Shown: piece by piece, positions 1-6,402 of the stretch
How positions within the stretch are numbered: the stretch's first letter is position 1
Layout: every line of letters begins with the position of its first letter
Origin: Winogradskyella sp.
Lineage (GTDB): Bacteria > Bacteroidota > Bacteroidia > Flavobacteriales > Flavobacteriaceae
DNA: 6,402 nucleotides
NCBI GenBank assembly: GCA_030149115.1
Contig: JASBSE010000295.1
Location: forward strand, 1 to 6,402
Direction: 5' to 3'
Notes under the pieces: model-generated
Told to the model about the DNA's origin: nothing
Databases searched by the model: none
Seen by the model: the letters and a program-made list of their open reading frames with translations, nothing else
Position numbers and translations under genes: made by a program

Positions 1-993
1 GGTTTACCATCGGCTTGGACTATTTTAGGTGCTTCGGCAATTCCTTCAACTCATCCATTAAATGTCGGCATGGTTGGTATGCATGGTAATTATGCGCCAA
101 ATGTTTTAACTAACGAATGTGATGTTTTAATAGCAATCGGAATGCGTTTTGATGATCGCGTCACAGGAAATTTAGCAACCTATGCTAAACAAGCAAAAGT
201 GATTCATTTTGAAATTGATCCAGCTGAAGTTGATAAAAATGTAAAAACAGATGTCGCTGTTTTAGGAAATTCAAAAGAGACTTTAGCGGCAATTCTTCCG
301 CTTTTAAAAGAAAATTCACATACAGAATGGCATCAAAAATTTAAAGATTTATATCAAATTGAATTTGATAAAGTTATAAAAAACGATTTACATCCAACAA
401 AAGATGGCTTAACGATGGGTGAAGTGCTTAAAGAGGTTAATGCACAAACCAAAGGTGAAGCAGCAATAGTGAGTGATGTTGGTCAACACCAAATGATTGC
501 GTGTCGTTATGCCGATTTTAACGTCTCTAAAAGTAACATTACGTCTGGCGGTTTAGGAACAATGGGATTTGCTTTACCAGCTGCAATTGGTGCAAAAATG
601 GGCGCACCAGAACGTGATGTGGTGATGATTGCTGGTGATGGTGGTTATCAAATGACAATACAAGAACTAGGAACCATTTTTCAAACCAAAGTGCCTGTAA
701 AAATTGTGGTTTTAAACAACAATTTTTTAGGTATGGTAAGACAGTGGCAACAGCTATTTTTTGATAAGCGTTATGCGTCTACAGAGATTGAAAATCCAGA
801 TTTTGTAGCGATTGCAAAAGGCTATCATATTAATGCCAAAAGCGTGTCTAAAAGAGAAGATTTAGCCGATGCTGTAAAAGAAATGATGGAAACCGAAGGT
901 GCATATTTCTTAGAAGTTATGGTTGAAAAAGAAGATAACGTATTTCCGATGATACCAACAGGTGCAAGTGTTTCAGACGTAAGATTAGAGTAA
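1..993 (+). CDS. ilvB: Acetolactate synthase (acetohydroxyacid synthase) large catalytic subunit, 3' part
   Basis: This is the C-terminal 330 residues of the catalytic subunit. The reading frame is open from base 1, so the true start (roughly 230-250 residues upstream, with the catalytic glutamate) is outside the window; the ATG at 70 is internal. The enzyme uses thiamine diphosphate to join pyruvate to a second pyruvate or to 2-oxobutanoate, the first common step of valine and isoleucine synthesis, in the cytoplasm. Visible in fragment numbering: RFDDR at 49-53, a motif of the FAD-containing biosynthetic enzymes rather than catabolic acetolactate synthases; GQH at 161-163; the glycine-rich GGLGTMG near 183; the ThDP/Mg motif, GDG at 212-214 and the Asn run at 239-241; and GMVRQW with Trp249, the conserved tryptophan known from herbicide-resistance work. 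ilvN follows after 2 bases, as expected for its regulatory partner. The product is secure; ilvB rather than ilvI or ilvG is a naming choice. Confidence 0.96.
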   Translation, partial: GLPSAWTILGASAIPSTHPLNVGMVGMHGNYAPNVLTNECDVLIAIGMRFDDRVTGNLATYAKQAKVIHFEIDPAEVDKNVKTDVAVLGNSKETLAAILPLLKENSHTEWHQKFKDLYQIEFDKVIKNDLHPTKDGLTMGEVLKEVNAQTKGEAAIVSDVGQHQMIACRYADFNVSKSNITSGGLGTMGFALPAAIGAKMGAPERDVVMIAGDGGYQMTIQELGTIFQTKVPVKIVVLNNNFLGMVRQWQQLFFDKRYASTEIENPDFVAIAKGYHINAKSVSKREDLADAVKEMMETEGAYFLEVMVEKEDNVFPMIPTGASVSDVRLE

Positions 994-995
994 TT

Positions 996-1523
996 ATGAG
1001 TGAAAATAAATTATATACCGTTTCTATTTATACCGAAAATAATATCGGCTTATTAAACCGTATTTCGGCAATATTTCAACGTAGACACATTAATATTGAA
1101 AGTATAAATTCTTCAATTTCAGAAATTGAAAATGTATCTAAATGGACCATTGTGGTGAAGTTAACCGAAGACCAAATGAAAAAAATCATTGGTCAAATTG
1201 AAAAACAGGTTGAGGTGATTAAAGCCTATTATCATACCGAAGAAGAAACTATTTATCAAGAATCTTGTCTATTCAAAATCAAATCAGATTTATTGTTTGA
1301 GGAGCGACAAATTCAAAATATTATTAAAGAAAGCAACGCTAGAATTGTCACTGTAAATAAAGAATTTTTTGTGCTTGAAAAATCAGGAAGACGTAGCGAA
1401 ATAGAATTATTACACAGAGAATTAAGTGCTTTTGGAATTTTACAATTTACCCGTTCTGGACGAATTGCAGTCACCAAAACACCAATGGAAATAACTAAAA
1501 TGCTAGAGGCATTTAATTACTAA
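996..1523 (+). CDS. ilvN: Acetolactate synthase small regulatory subunit
   Basis: This 175-residue protein binds the large subunit, raises its activity and confers feedback inhibition by branched-chain amino acids. Residues about 6-80 form an N-terminal ACT domain and about 90-165 the C-terminal small-subunit domain (ESCLFKI to GRIAVTKTP). The length fits the longer IlvH/IlvN type (about 160-185), not the short E. coli IlvN/IlvM type. Aligned by eye with E. coli IlvH, Asn15, Gly18 and Asn33 fall on Asn11, Gly14 and Asn29, positions where changes in IlvH relieve valine inhibition, so valine sensitivity is predicted. The ATG at 996 lies 2 bases after the ilvB stop, has no Shine-Dalgarno sequence and places the ACT domain at the expected distance from the N terminus, suggesting translational coupling to ilvB. 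Confidence 0.95.
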   Translation: MSENKLYTVSIYTENNIGLLNRISAIFQRRHINIESINSSISEIENVSKWTIVVKLTEDQMKKIIGQIEKQVEVIKAYYHTEEETIYQESCLFKIKSDLLFEERQIQNIIKESNARIVTVNKEFFVLEKSGRRSEIELLHRELSAFGILQFTRSGRIAVTKTPMEITKMLEAFNY

Positions 1524-1536
1524 AAAACAAACTAAA
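1524..1536 (+). promoter_or_regulatory. A-rich translation-start leader of ilvC
   Basis: The 13 bases between the ilvN stop and the ilvC ATG are almost all A (ten A, two C, one T) and contain no GGAGG-like sequence. Bacteroidota commonly start translation at A-rich, Shine-Dalgarno-free leaders, and this is a good example. The start is independently fixed because MANYFNTL matches the N terminus of E. coli IlvC from the first residue. Its role in ribosome recruitment is inferred. Confidence 0.5.
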
Positions 1537-3042
1537 ATGGCAAATTATTTTAACACATTACCATTAAGAAAACAATTAGAACAATTAGGAAAATGCAGGT
1601 TTATGGATGCTTCAGAATTTGAAGATGGCGTAGCTGCATTAAAAGATAAAAAAATAGTAATCGTAGGTTGTGGCGCACAAGGATTAAACCAAGGATTAAA
1701 TATGAGAGATTCTGGTTTAGATATTTCTTATGCTTTACGTCAGCAAGCAATTGATGAAAAACGTGCGTCATTCAAAAATGCAACCGATAACGGTTTTAAT
1801 GTTGGGACTTACGAAGACTTGATTCCAACAGCAGATTTGGTTTTAAACTTAACACCAGACAAGCAACATACAGATGTAGTTAATCAAGTGATGCCTTTAA
1901 TGAAAAAAGGTGCAACGTTAAGCTACTCTCATGGTTTTAATATTGTTGAAGAAGGTACACAAATCCGTAAAGACATTACGGTAATTATGGTCGCGCCAAA
2001 ATGTCCAGGTACCGAAGTACGTGAAGAATATAAACGTGGTTTTGGTGTTCCAACATTAATTGCTGTGCATCCAGAAAACGATCCAGAAAACAAAGGTTGG
2101 GCACAAGCAAAAGCATACGCTGTTGCAACTGGTGGCGATAGAGCAGGCGTTTTAGAATCGTCTTTTGTGGCTGAGGTAAAATCTGACTTAATGGGTGAGC
2201 AAACCATTTTATGTGGCTTGTTGCAAACTGGCGCAATCTTGTCTTTTGACAAAATGGTTGCCGAAGGAATTGATGCAGGTTATGCTGCAAAATTAATTCA
2301 GTTTGGTTGGGAAACTATTACTGAAGCTTTAAAACATGGTGGAATTACAAACATGATGGATAGATTGTCAAACCCTTCAAAAATAAAAGCATTTGAATTG
2401 TCTGAAGAATTAAAAACCATCATGCGTCCGTTATTCGAAAAACATATGGACGATATCATTTCTGGTCATTTCTCAAAAACTATGATGGAAGATTGGGCAA
2501 ATGATGATGTTAACCTTTTAAAATGGCGAGCTGCTACTGGTGAAACTGCTTTTGAAAAAACTGAATTAACTTCAGATCACATCACAGAACAAGAGTATTT
2601 TGATCATGGTGTGTTATTAGTCGCATTTGTGAAATCAGGTGTAGAGCTTGCTTTTGAAACTATGGTAAGCGCAGGAATAATCGAAGATTCTGCTTACTAC
2701 GAATCGTTACACGAATTGCCATTAATAGCAAATACCATTGCGAGAAAGAAGTTATTTGAAATGAATCGTGTCATTTCTGATACTGCTGAATATGGTTGCT
2801 ATTTATTTGATCATGCGTGCAAACCGTTATTAGCAGATTTTATGAAAACGGTAAATACTTCAGTAATAGGAAAGTCATTTTCAACAAAAACAGGCGTTGA
2901 TAATATCGAATTAATCAAAGTGAATGACGCTATTAGAAATCATCCAATTGAAACCGTAGGTAAAGGTCTTCGTGCCGCAATGACCGCAATGAAAGTGATA
3001 AAAACAGAAGAAACTAAAACTCAAGATTCTGTCCTAGCATAA
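1537..3042 (+). CDS. ilvC: Ketol-acid reductoisomerase, long (class II) type
   Basis: This enzyme converts 2-acetolactate and 2-aceto-2-hydroxybutanoate to the dihydroxy acids of the valine and isoleucine routes, using NADPH and two Mg ions. At 501 residues it is the long form with a duplicated C-terminal knotted domain, like E. coli IlvC (491), not the roughly 330-residue short form. The Rossmann motif GCGAQG is at 44-49. NADPH-phosphate residues Arg68, Arg76 and Ser78, active-site His132 and Lys155, metal ligands Asp217, Glu221, Glu389 and Glu393, and substrate Ser414 all fall at the same numbers as in E. coli, so the alignment is gap-free to at least residue 414 or gaps cancel. Arg68/Arg76/Ser78 predict NADPH rather than NADH. 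The C terminus is about 10 residues longer than E. coli's, ending in a polar tail (KTEETKTQDSVLA) unlikely to be catalytic. The stop shares a base with the ilvA start. Leucine codons are nearly all TTA/TTG, consistent with high expression. Confidence 0.98.
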   Translation: MANYFNTLPLRKQLEQLGKCRFMDASEFEDGVAALKDKKIVIVGCGAQGLNQGLNMRDSGLDISYALRQQAIDEKRASFKNATDNGFNVGTYEDLIPTADLVLNLTPDKQHTDVVNQVMPLMKKGATLSYSHGFNIVEEGTQIRKDITVIMVAPKCPGTEVREEYKRGFGVPTLIAVHPENDPENKGWAQAKAYAVATGGDRAGVLESSFVAEVKSDLMGEQTILCGLLQTGAILSFDKMVAEGIDAGYAAKLIQFGWETITEALKHGGITNMMDRLSNPSKIKAFELSEELKTIMRPLFEKHMDDIISGHFSKTMMEDWANDDVNLLKWRAATGETAFEKTELTSDHITEQEYFDHGVLLVAFVKSGVELAFETMVSAGIIEDSAYYESLHELPLIANTIARKKLFEMNRVISDTAEYGCYLFDHACKPLLADFMKTVNTSVIGKSFSTKTGVDNIELIKVNDAIRNHPIETVGKGLRAAMTAMKVIKTEETKTQDSVLA

Positions 3043-3044
3043 TG
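3040..3044 (+). other. ilvC stop / ilvA start overlap (TAATG)
   Basis: The ilvC stop TAA (3040-3042) and the ilvA start ATG (3042-3044) share one A. Such stop-start overlaps usually mean that ribosomes finishing the first gene restart on the second. There is no Shine-Dalgarno sequence just upstream, which makes coupling the likeliest way ilvA is translated; that mechanism is an inference. Confidence 0.8.
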
Positions 3045-4307
3045 GAAACACGCACCACATACAAACCATCTTTAAAATCTGTAGAACAAGCAGCAAAACG
3101 ACTTGAAGGTATTGCTTCTGTAACACCGCTCATTAATAACGTGCAACATTCAAAGCAATTTGATTGTAACATCATGTTTAAAAGAGAGGATTTACAGCAA
3201 GTACGCTCGTACAAAATCAGAGGAGCCTATAATAAAATAGCTTCTTTGACAGATACAGAAATTGAAAATGGCATTGTATGTGCCAGTGCAGGTAACCATG
3301 CTCAAGGTGTCGCCTTATCATGTAAACTTTTGAAGATTAAAGGCACTATATTTATGCCCTCACCAACACCTAACCAAAAAATAGAACAGGTAAAAATGTT
3401 TGGTGAGGACTATATAGATGTCATTTTAGTTGGCGATAGTTTTGACGATGCTTATCACGCTGCTATGAAGCAATGTGAGGAATTGAGCAAAACATTTATT
3501 CATCCATTCAATGATGAAAAAGTTATAGAAGGGCAAGCTACTGTTGGGTTAGAAATTATTGACCAAGCAAAAGAACACCCTATTCATTATGTATTTGTCC
3601 CAATTGGTGGTGGTGGGCTTTCCGCTGGATTATCTTCAGTTTTTAAAGAACTTTCTCCTAAAACTAAAATTATTGGTGTAGAACCAAAAGGAGCTCCTTC
3701 AATGTCTACTTCAATAAAAAACAACAGAAATACAGAACTTAATCACATAGAAAATTTTGTTGATGGTGCTGCCGTAAAACGTGTTGGCGATTTAACTTTT
3801 GAAATCTGTAAAGAAACGCTTCATGATGTTATTACTGTTGATGAAGGTAAAATTTGCCAAACTATATTAGAATTATATAACAAAGAAGCCATTGTTGTAG
3901 AACCAGCTGGAGCGTTGAGTATCGCTGCTTTGGATATTTATGCGAATGAAATCAAAGACAAAAATGTAGTTTGTGTAATTAGTGGAAGCAATAATGACAT
4001 CACGCGTACCGCGGAAATAAAAGAACGTGCACTACTCTACTCTAACCTAAAACATTATTTCATTGTAAAGTTTCCACAGCGTGCTGGAGCTTTAAAAGAA
4101 TTTGTAGTTGAAATTTTAGGCCCTAACGATGATATTGCTCATTTTGAATATACAAAAAAGTCTAACAGAGATACAGGTTCTGCAGTGGTCGGAATTGAAT
4201 TGAAATATCCAGAAGATCTAGAACCTTTGATAACAAAAATGAAGCTTCATAATTTTTATGGTGATTATCTGAATAACAAGCCCGATTTATTCCAATTTTT
4301 AATATAA
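3042..4307 (+). CDS. ilvA: Threonine dehydratase (threonine ammonia-lyase), biosynthetic type
   Basis: This PLP enzyme deaminates threonine to 2-oxobutanoate and ammonia, the entry step of isoleucine synthesis. At 421 residues it is the shorter form found in Bacillus, with one C-terminal ACT-like regulatory region, rather than the 514-residue E. coli form with two. The fold-type-II catalytic domain covers about 12-325: the PLP lysine is Lys58 in SYKIRGA, the substrate loop SAGNHAQG is at 82-89, the PLP-phosphate loop GGGG is at 189-192, and SGSN is at 314-317. Residues about 336-421 (HYFIVKFPQRAGALKEF onwards) form the ACT-like domain. That domain and its place in an ilv cluster separate it from catabolic TdcB and from serine dehydratases. 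Isoleucine feedback is expected from the family but not proven here. The ATG at 3042 is the natural start, giving a short N-terminal extension before the catalytic core. Leucine codon use is intermediate between ilvC and thrA. Confidence 0.95.
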   Translation: METRTTYKPSLKSVEQAAKRLEGIASVTPLINNVQHSKQFDCNIMFKREDLQQVRSYKIRGAYNKIASLTDTEIENGIVCASAGNHAQGVALSCKLLKIKGTIFMPSPTPNQKIEQVKMFGEDYIDVILVGDSFDDAYHAAMKQCEELSKTFIHPFNDEKVIEGQATVGLEIIDQAKEHPIHYVFVPIGGGGLSAGLSSVFKELSPKTKIIGVEPKGAPSMSTSIKNNRNTELNHIENFVDGAAVKRVGDLTFEICKETLHDVITVDEGKICQTILELYNKEAIVVEPAGALSIAALDIYANEIKDKNVVCVISGSNNDITRTAEIKERALLYSNLKHYFIVKFPQRAGALKEFVVEILGPNDDIAHFEYTKKSNRDTGSAVVGIELKYPEDLEPLITKMKLHNFYGDYLNNKPDLFQFLI

Positions 4308-4327
4308 TTGTCAAAAAAGAACAATAG
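4308..4327 (+). promoter_or_regulatory. ilvA-thrA spacer with A-rich start leader
   Basis: This 20-base gap holds a run of six A (4313-4318) followed by GAACAATAG and then the thrA ATG. There is no Shine-Dalgarno core, so it looks like another A-rich leader of the Bacteroidota type. The TAG at 4325-4327 is in frame with thrA and directly precedes its ATG, ruling out a longer N terminus. The gap is too short to hold a complete promoter, and no strong hairpin followed by a T-run is present, so read-through from ilvA is likely. Confidence 0.5.
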
Positions 4328-6402
4328 ATGAAAGTCCTCAAGTTCGGTGGCACTTCAGTTGCCAATGCAGAAAACATATCAAAGGTTATAAAGATTCTAG
4401 AAAGTGAATCTAAAAAAAATAAGATTGCAGTTGTTGTTTCGGCTTTAGGTGGCACAACAGACATGCTTATTGAAGCCGGAAATCTTGCTACAAACAAAGA
4501 CGAGAAGTACATAGAAGTGTTTCAAAATATGGTCAATCGCCACATCAACACTGTTGAAGAATTAATTGACGACAAAAACAAACAAGTAGTCTTAAATGAA
4601 GTTAACACCAAACTTGAAGAATTAAAACAAATTCTTCAAGGACTTTATCTTATCAACGAATTTTCTAACAAAACCATTGATAAAATTGTAAGTTTTGGTG
4701 AGCTCTTATCTTCAAACATCATTTCCGAAGCATTAAAACAAACTGTAAAAAACGCTTCTTTAAAAGACAGTAGAGAACTGATTTTAACGGACTCTACATT
4801 CACTAATGCAGCCGTAAAAACCAAGGAAACTACAACTAATATTTCTTCATTTTTCAAAAAGAATAAAGATAAAATTGTTGTGCTGCCAGGTTTTGTTTCC
4901 AGAAATAAAAACAACGAAACCACAACATTAGGAAGAGGTGGCTCTGACTACACAGCAGCTTTAATTGCCTCAGCTGTTAAAGCAGATGTATTAGAAATTT
5001 GGACTGATGTTAGTGGCATGTACACTGCAAATCCCAAACTGGTAAAACAAGCATTTCCCATAGAAGAAATCTCGTATCAGGAAGCCATGGAACTATCGCA
5101 TTTTGGTGCGAAAGTATTGTATCCACCAACTGTTCAACCAGCCTTGCAGAAAAAGATTCCGATTCTCATAAAGAATACATTTTCACCTGATGAAAAAGGC
5201 ACTTTAATCACAAAAAAAGGTAAAGACAAAAAGCAACCTGTTAAAGGTATAAGTCATATTGAAAACATAGCTTTATTAACTCTAGAAGGCAACGGCATGG
5301 TTGGTGTTCCTGGGTTTTCTAAGCGTTTATTTTCCACTCTATCAAGAAACAGCATCAATGTGGTTTTGATTACCCAAGCGTCATCAGAACATTCTATTTG
5401 TGTCGGTGTTTTTAGCTCTGAATCTAAAAAGGCAAAACACATTGTGGATGAAGAATTTGTTTACGAAATTTCTAAAAAGAAAATAAAGCCTTTACTCATT
5501 GAAGATGGCTTAGCCATTGTTGCTGTTGTTGGAGATAACATGAAAAATCACCAAGGCATTAGCGGCAGAATGTTTAGAGCTTTAGGCAACAACAATGTCA
5601 ATGTTAGAGCTATTGCTCAAGGCGCTTCAGAACGAAACATTTCAGCCGTTATTTCTCACAAAGACATAAAAAAAGCACTTACAGCATTACACAATCGCTT
5701 TTTTGAAAAACAAATTAAAACGCTCAATTTGTTTATTGTTGGTGTTGGAAATGTTGGAGGTATTTTATTGAATCAAATCAAAAAACAGCAAGATTATCTC
5801 AACGAAAATCTTCTACTTAACGTTAGAGTTGTTGGCATAAGCAACTCAAAAAAAATGATTTTTGAAGAAGAAGGTATTGACCTAACCACATGGAGTGAGC
5901 AGTTACAAAAAGGCAAAAAGCAATCTCATCAATCATTTTTTGACAACATTAAAGAGTTTAACCTCAGTAATAGCATTTTTATAGATGTTACGGCAAATGA
6001 AGATGTTGCAAAAATCTACAAGAACTACCTAAGAGAAAGTATTTCGGTTATAGCTTGCAATAAAATTGCCTGTTCTTCAAAATATTCAGATTATAAAGAA
6101 CTGAAGGATTTATCAAGAAAATATAATGCTTCATTTCTATTCGAAACTAATGTTGGTGCAGGCTTACCAGTAATCAACACATTAAACAACCTTATTAACT
6201 CAGGTGATAAGGTGACTTCTATTCAAGCTGTTTTATCTGGAAGCCTAAACTTCATATTCAATAATTTTGATGAGAACAGTAGTTTTCATGACATTGTAAA
6301 ACAAGCTCAAGAAGAAGGTTACACAGAACCTGACCCAAGAATAGATCTCAGTGGTGTAGATGTTGCCAGAAAGATATTAATTCTCGCCAGAGAAGCTGGC
6401 TA
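4328..6402 (+). CDS. thrA: Bifunctional aspartokinase I / homoserine dehydrogenase I, 5' part (runs off the right edge)
   Basis: The frame is open without a stop from the ATG at 4328 to the window end: 691 complete codons plus two bases. E. coli ThrA has 820 residues, so about 125-130 C-terminal residues are probably missing. The kinase half phosphorylates aspartate; the dehydrogenase half reduces aspartate semialdehyde to homoserine, leading to threonine and methionine. Kinase domain, about 1-300: KFGGTS at 5-10, SFGE at 122-125, LGRGGSDYTAA at 201-211, TDVSGMYTANP at 226-236. Two ACT units follow, about 310-460, with LITQASSE at 347-354 and AIAQGASER at 428-436; Gln350 and Gln431 match glutamines tied to threonine binding in plant homologues, so threonine inhibition is predicted. 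The dehydrogenase begins about 465: nucleotide loop GVGNVG at 472-477, Lys579 in CNKIACSS, NVGAGLPVI at 608-616, SGSLNFI at 637-643, and Asp678/Lys682 in the catalytic helix. MKVLKFGGTS aligns with E. coli MRVLKFGGTS, fixing the start. LYPPT at 264-268 replaces E. coli LHPRT. Confidence 0.97.
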   Translation, partial: MKVLKFGGTSVANAENISKVIKILESESKKNKIAVVVSALGGTTDMLIEAGNLATNKDEKYIEVFQNMVNRHINTVEELIDDKNKQVVLNEVNTKLEELKQILQGLYLINEFSNKTIDKIVSFGELLSSNIISEALKQTVKNASLKDSRELILTDSTFTNAAVKTKETTTNISSFFKKNKDKIVVLPGFVSRNKNNETTTLGRGGSDYTAALIASAVKADVLEIWTDVSGMYTANPKLVKQAFPIEEISYQEAMELSHFGAKVLYPPTVQPALQKKIPILIKNTFSPDEKGTLITKKGKDKKQPVKGISHIENIALLTLEGNGMVGVPGFSKRLFSTLSRNSINVVLITQASSEHSICVGVFSSESKKAKHIVDEEFVYEISKKKIKPLLIEDGLAIVAVVGDNMKNHQGISGRMFRALGNNNVNVRAIAQGASERNISAVISHKDIKKALTALHNRFFEKQIKTLNLFIVGVGNVGGILLNQIKKQQDYLNENLLLNVRVVGISNSKKMIFEEEGIDLTTWSEQLQKGKKQSHQSFFDNIKEFNLSNSIFIDVTANEDVAKIYKNYLRESISVIACNKIACSSKYSDYKELKDLSRKYNASFLFETNVGAGLPVINTLNNLINSGDKVTSIQAVLSGSLNFIFNNFDENSSFHDIVKQAQEEGYTEPDPRIDLSGVDVARKILILAREAG

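Noticed and set aside
1..70. The ATG at 70 as the start of ilvB
   Set aside because: The same frame is open and clearly homologous from base 1, with conserved large-subunit residues before the ATG, so the gene is cut by the window edge and starts upstream.
1929..2290. Two overlapping minus-strand open frames of 101-107 codons inside ilvC
   Set aside because: They lie opposite highly conserved IlvC coding sequence, resemble no family I know, overlap each other, and have biased compositions typical of antisense shadows.
3014..3214. Minus-strand 66-codon open frame across the ilvC-ilvA join
   Set aside because: It covers the coupled stop-start and the conserved N-terminal catalytic region of IlvA, and has no recognisable motif, so it is a shadow.
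4299..4310. TAATATAATTG as a possible -7 element of a Bacteroidota-type promoter for thrA
   Set aside because: It only loosely matches TAnnTTTG, no TTTG-like -33 element sits at the right distance upstream, and it overlaps the last codons of ilvA.
4307..4325. Inverted repeat ATTGT / ACAAT around the A-run between ilvA and thrA
   Set aside because: A 5-base AT-rich stem with a 9-base loop is too weak for a terminator, has no T-run after it, and is expected by chance in sequence this AT-rich.
4162..4923. Minus-strand open frames at 4162-4512 and 4645-4923 opposite ilvA and thrA
   Set aside because: Both are opposite conserved domains of recognised genes. The first crosses the end of ilvA and the start of thrA. 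Neither shows a recognisable domain.
5211..5220. Run of seven A in thrA as a possible programmed frameshift site
   Set aside because: The zero frame continues intact into the conserved ACT and dehydrogenase regions, no stimulatory hairpin is evident, and A-runs are common in this AT-rich sequence.
5254..5442. Minus-strand 62-codon open frame opposite the first ACT unit of thrA
   Set aside because: The plus strand encodes the conserved LITQASSE motif region; the antisense product has no recognisable feature.

Overview
The window is a compact, all-plus-strand stretch of amino-acid biosynthesis genes from an AT-rich bacterium, most likely a member of the Flavobacteriia (Bacteroidota). The evidence is the A-rich, Shine-Dalgarno-poor gene starts (for example TAAAATG and a run of six A before ATG), the strong preference for TTA and AAA codons, a fused aspartokinase-homoserine dehydrogenase, and the gene order ilvB-ilvN-ilvC-ilvA. 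Genus cannot be given from the sequence alone.

Layout: 1-993 is the 3' part of ilvB (acetolactate synthase large subunit), whose 5' end lies before the window. It is followed after 2 bases by ilvN (small regulatory subunit, 996-1523) and after 13 bases by ilvC (long-type ketol-acid reductoisomerase, 1537-3042). The ilvC stop overlaps by one base the start of ilvA (threonine dehydratase, 3042-4307). After 20 bases comes thrA (bifunctional aspartokinase I/homoserine dehydrogenase I), which starts at 4328 and runs off the right edge with about 691 residues visible. The thrA frame is open to the end of the window with no stop. There is no gene-free stretch longer than 20 bases, and I see no RNA gene, mobile element, CRISPR array, repeat or convincing terminator.

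How the genes work together: ThrA makes two of the committed steps from aspartate towards homoserine and threonine. IlvA deaminates threonine to 2-oxobutanoate. IlvB/IlvN condenses pyruvate with 2-oxobutanoate or with a second pyruvate. IlvC then isomerises and reduces the products on the way to isoleucine and valine (and, through 2-oxoisovalerate, leucine). The spacing suggests one transcription unit. Three of the proteins carry ACT-type sensor domains, and the valine-site residues of IlvN and the two ACT glutamines of ThrA are visible, so end-product feedback is predicted at several steps.

This is a conventional metabolic locus. I found no evidence for a previously undescribed system. The points worth a second look are the placement of thrA directly behind ilvA, a marked change in leucine codon use along the cluster, and a few ThrA residues that differ from the E. 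coli enzyme.
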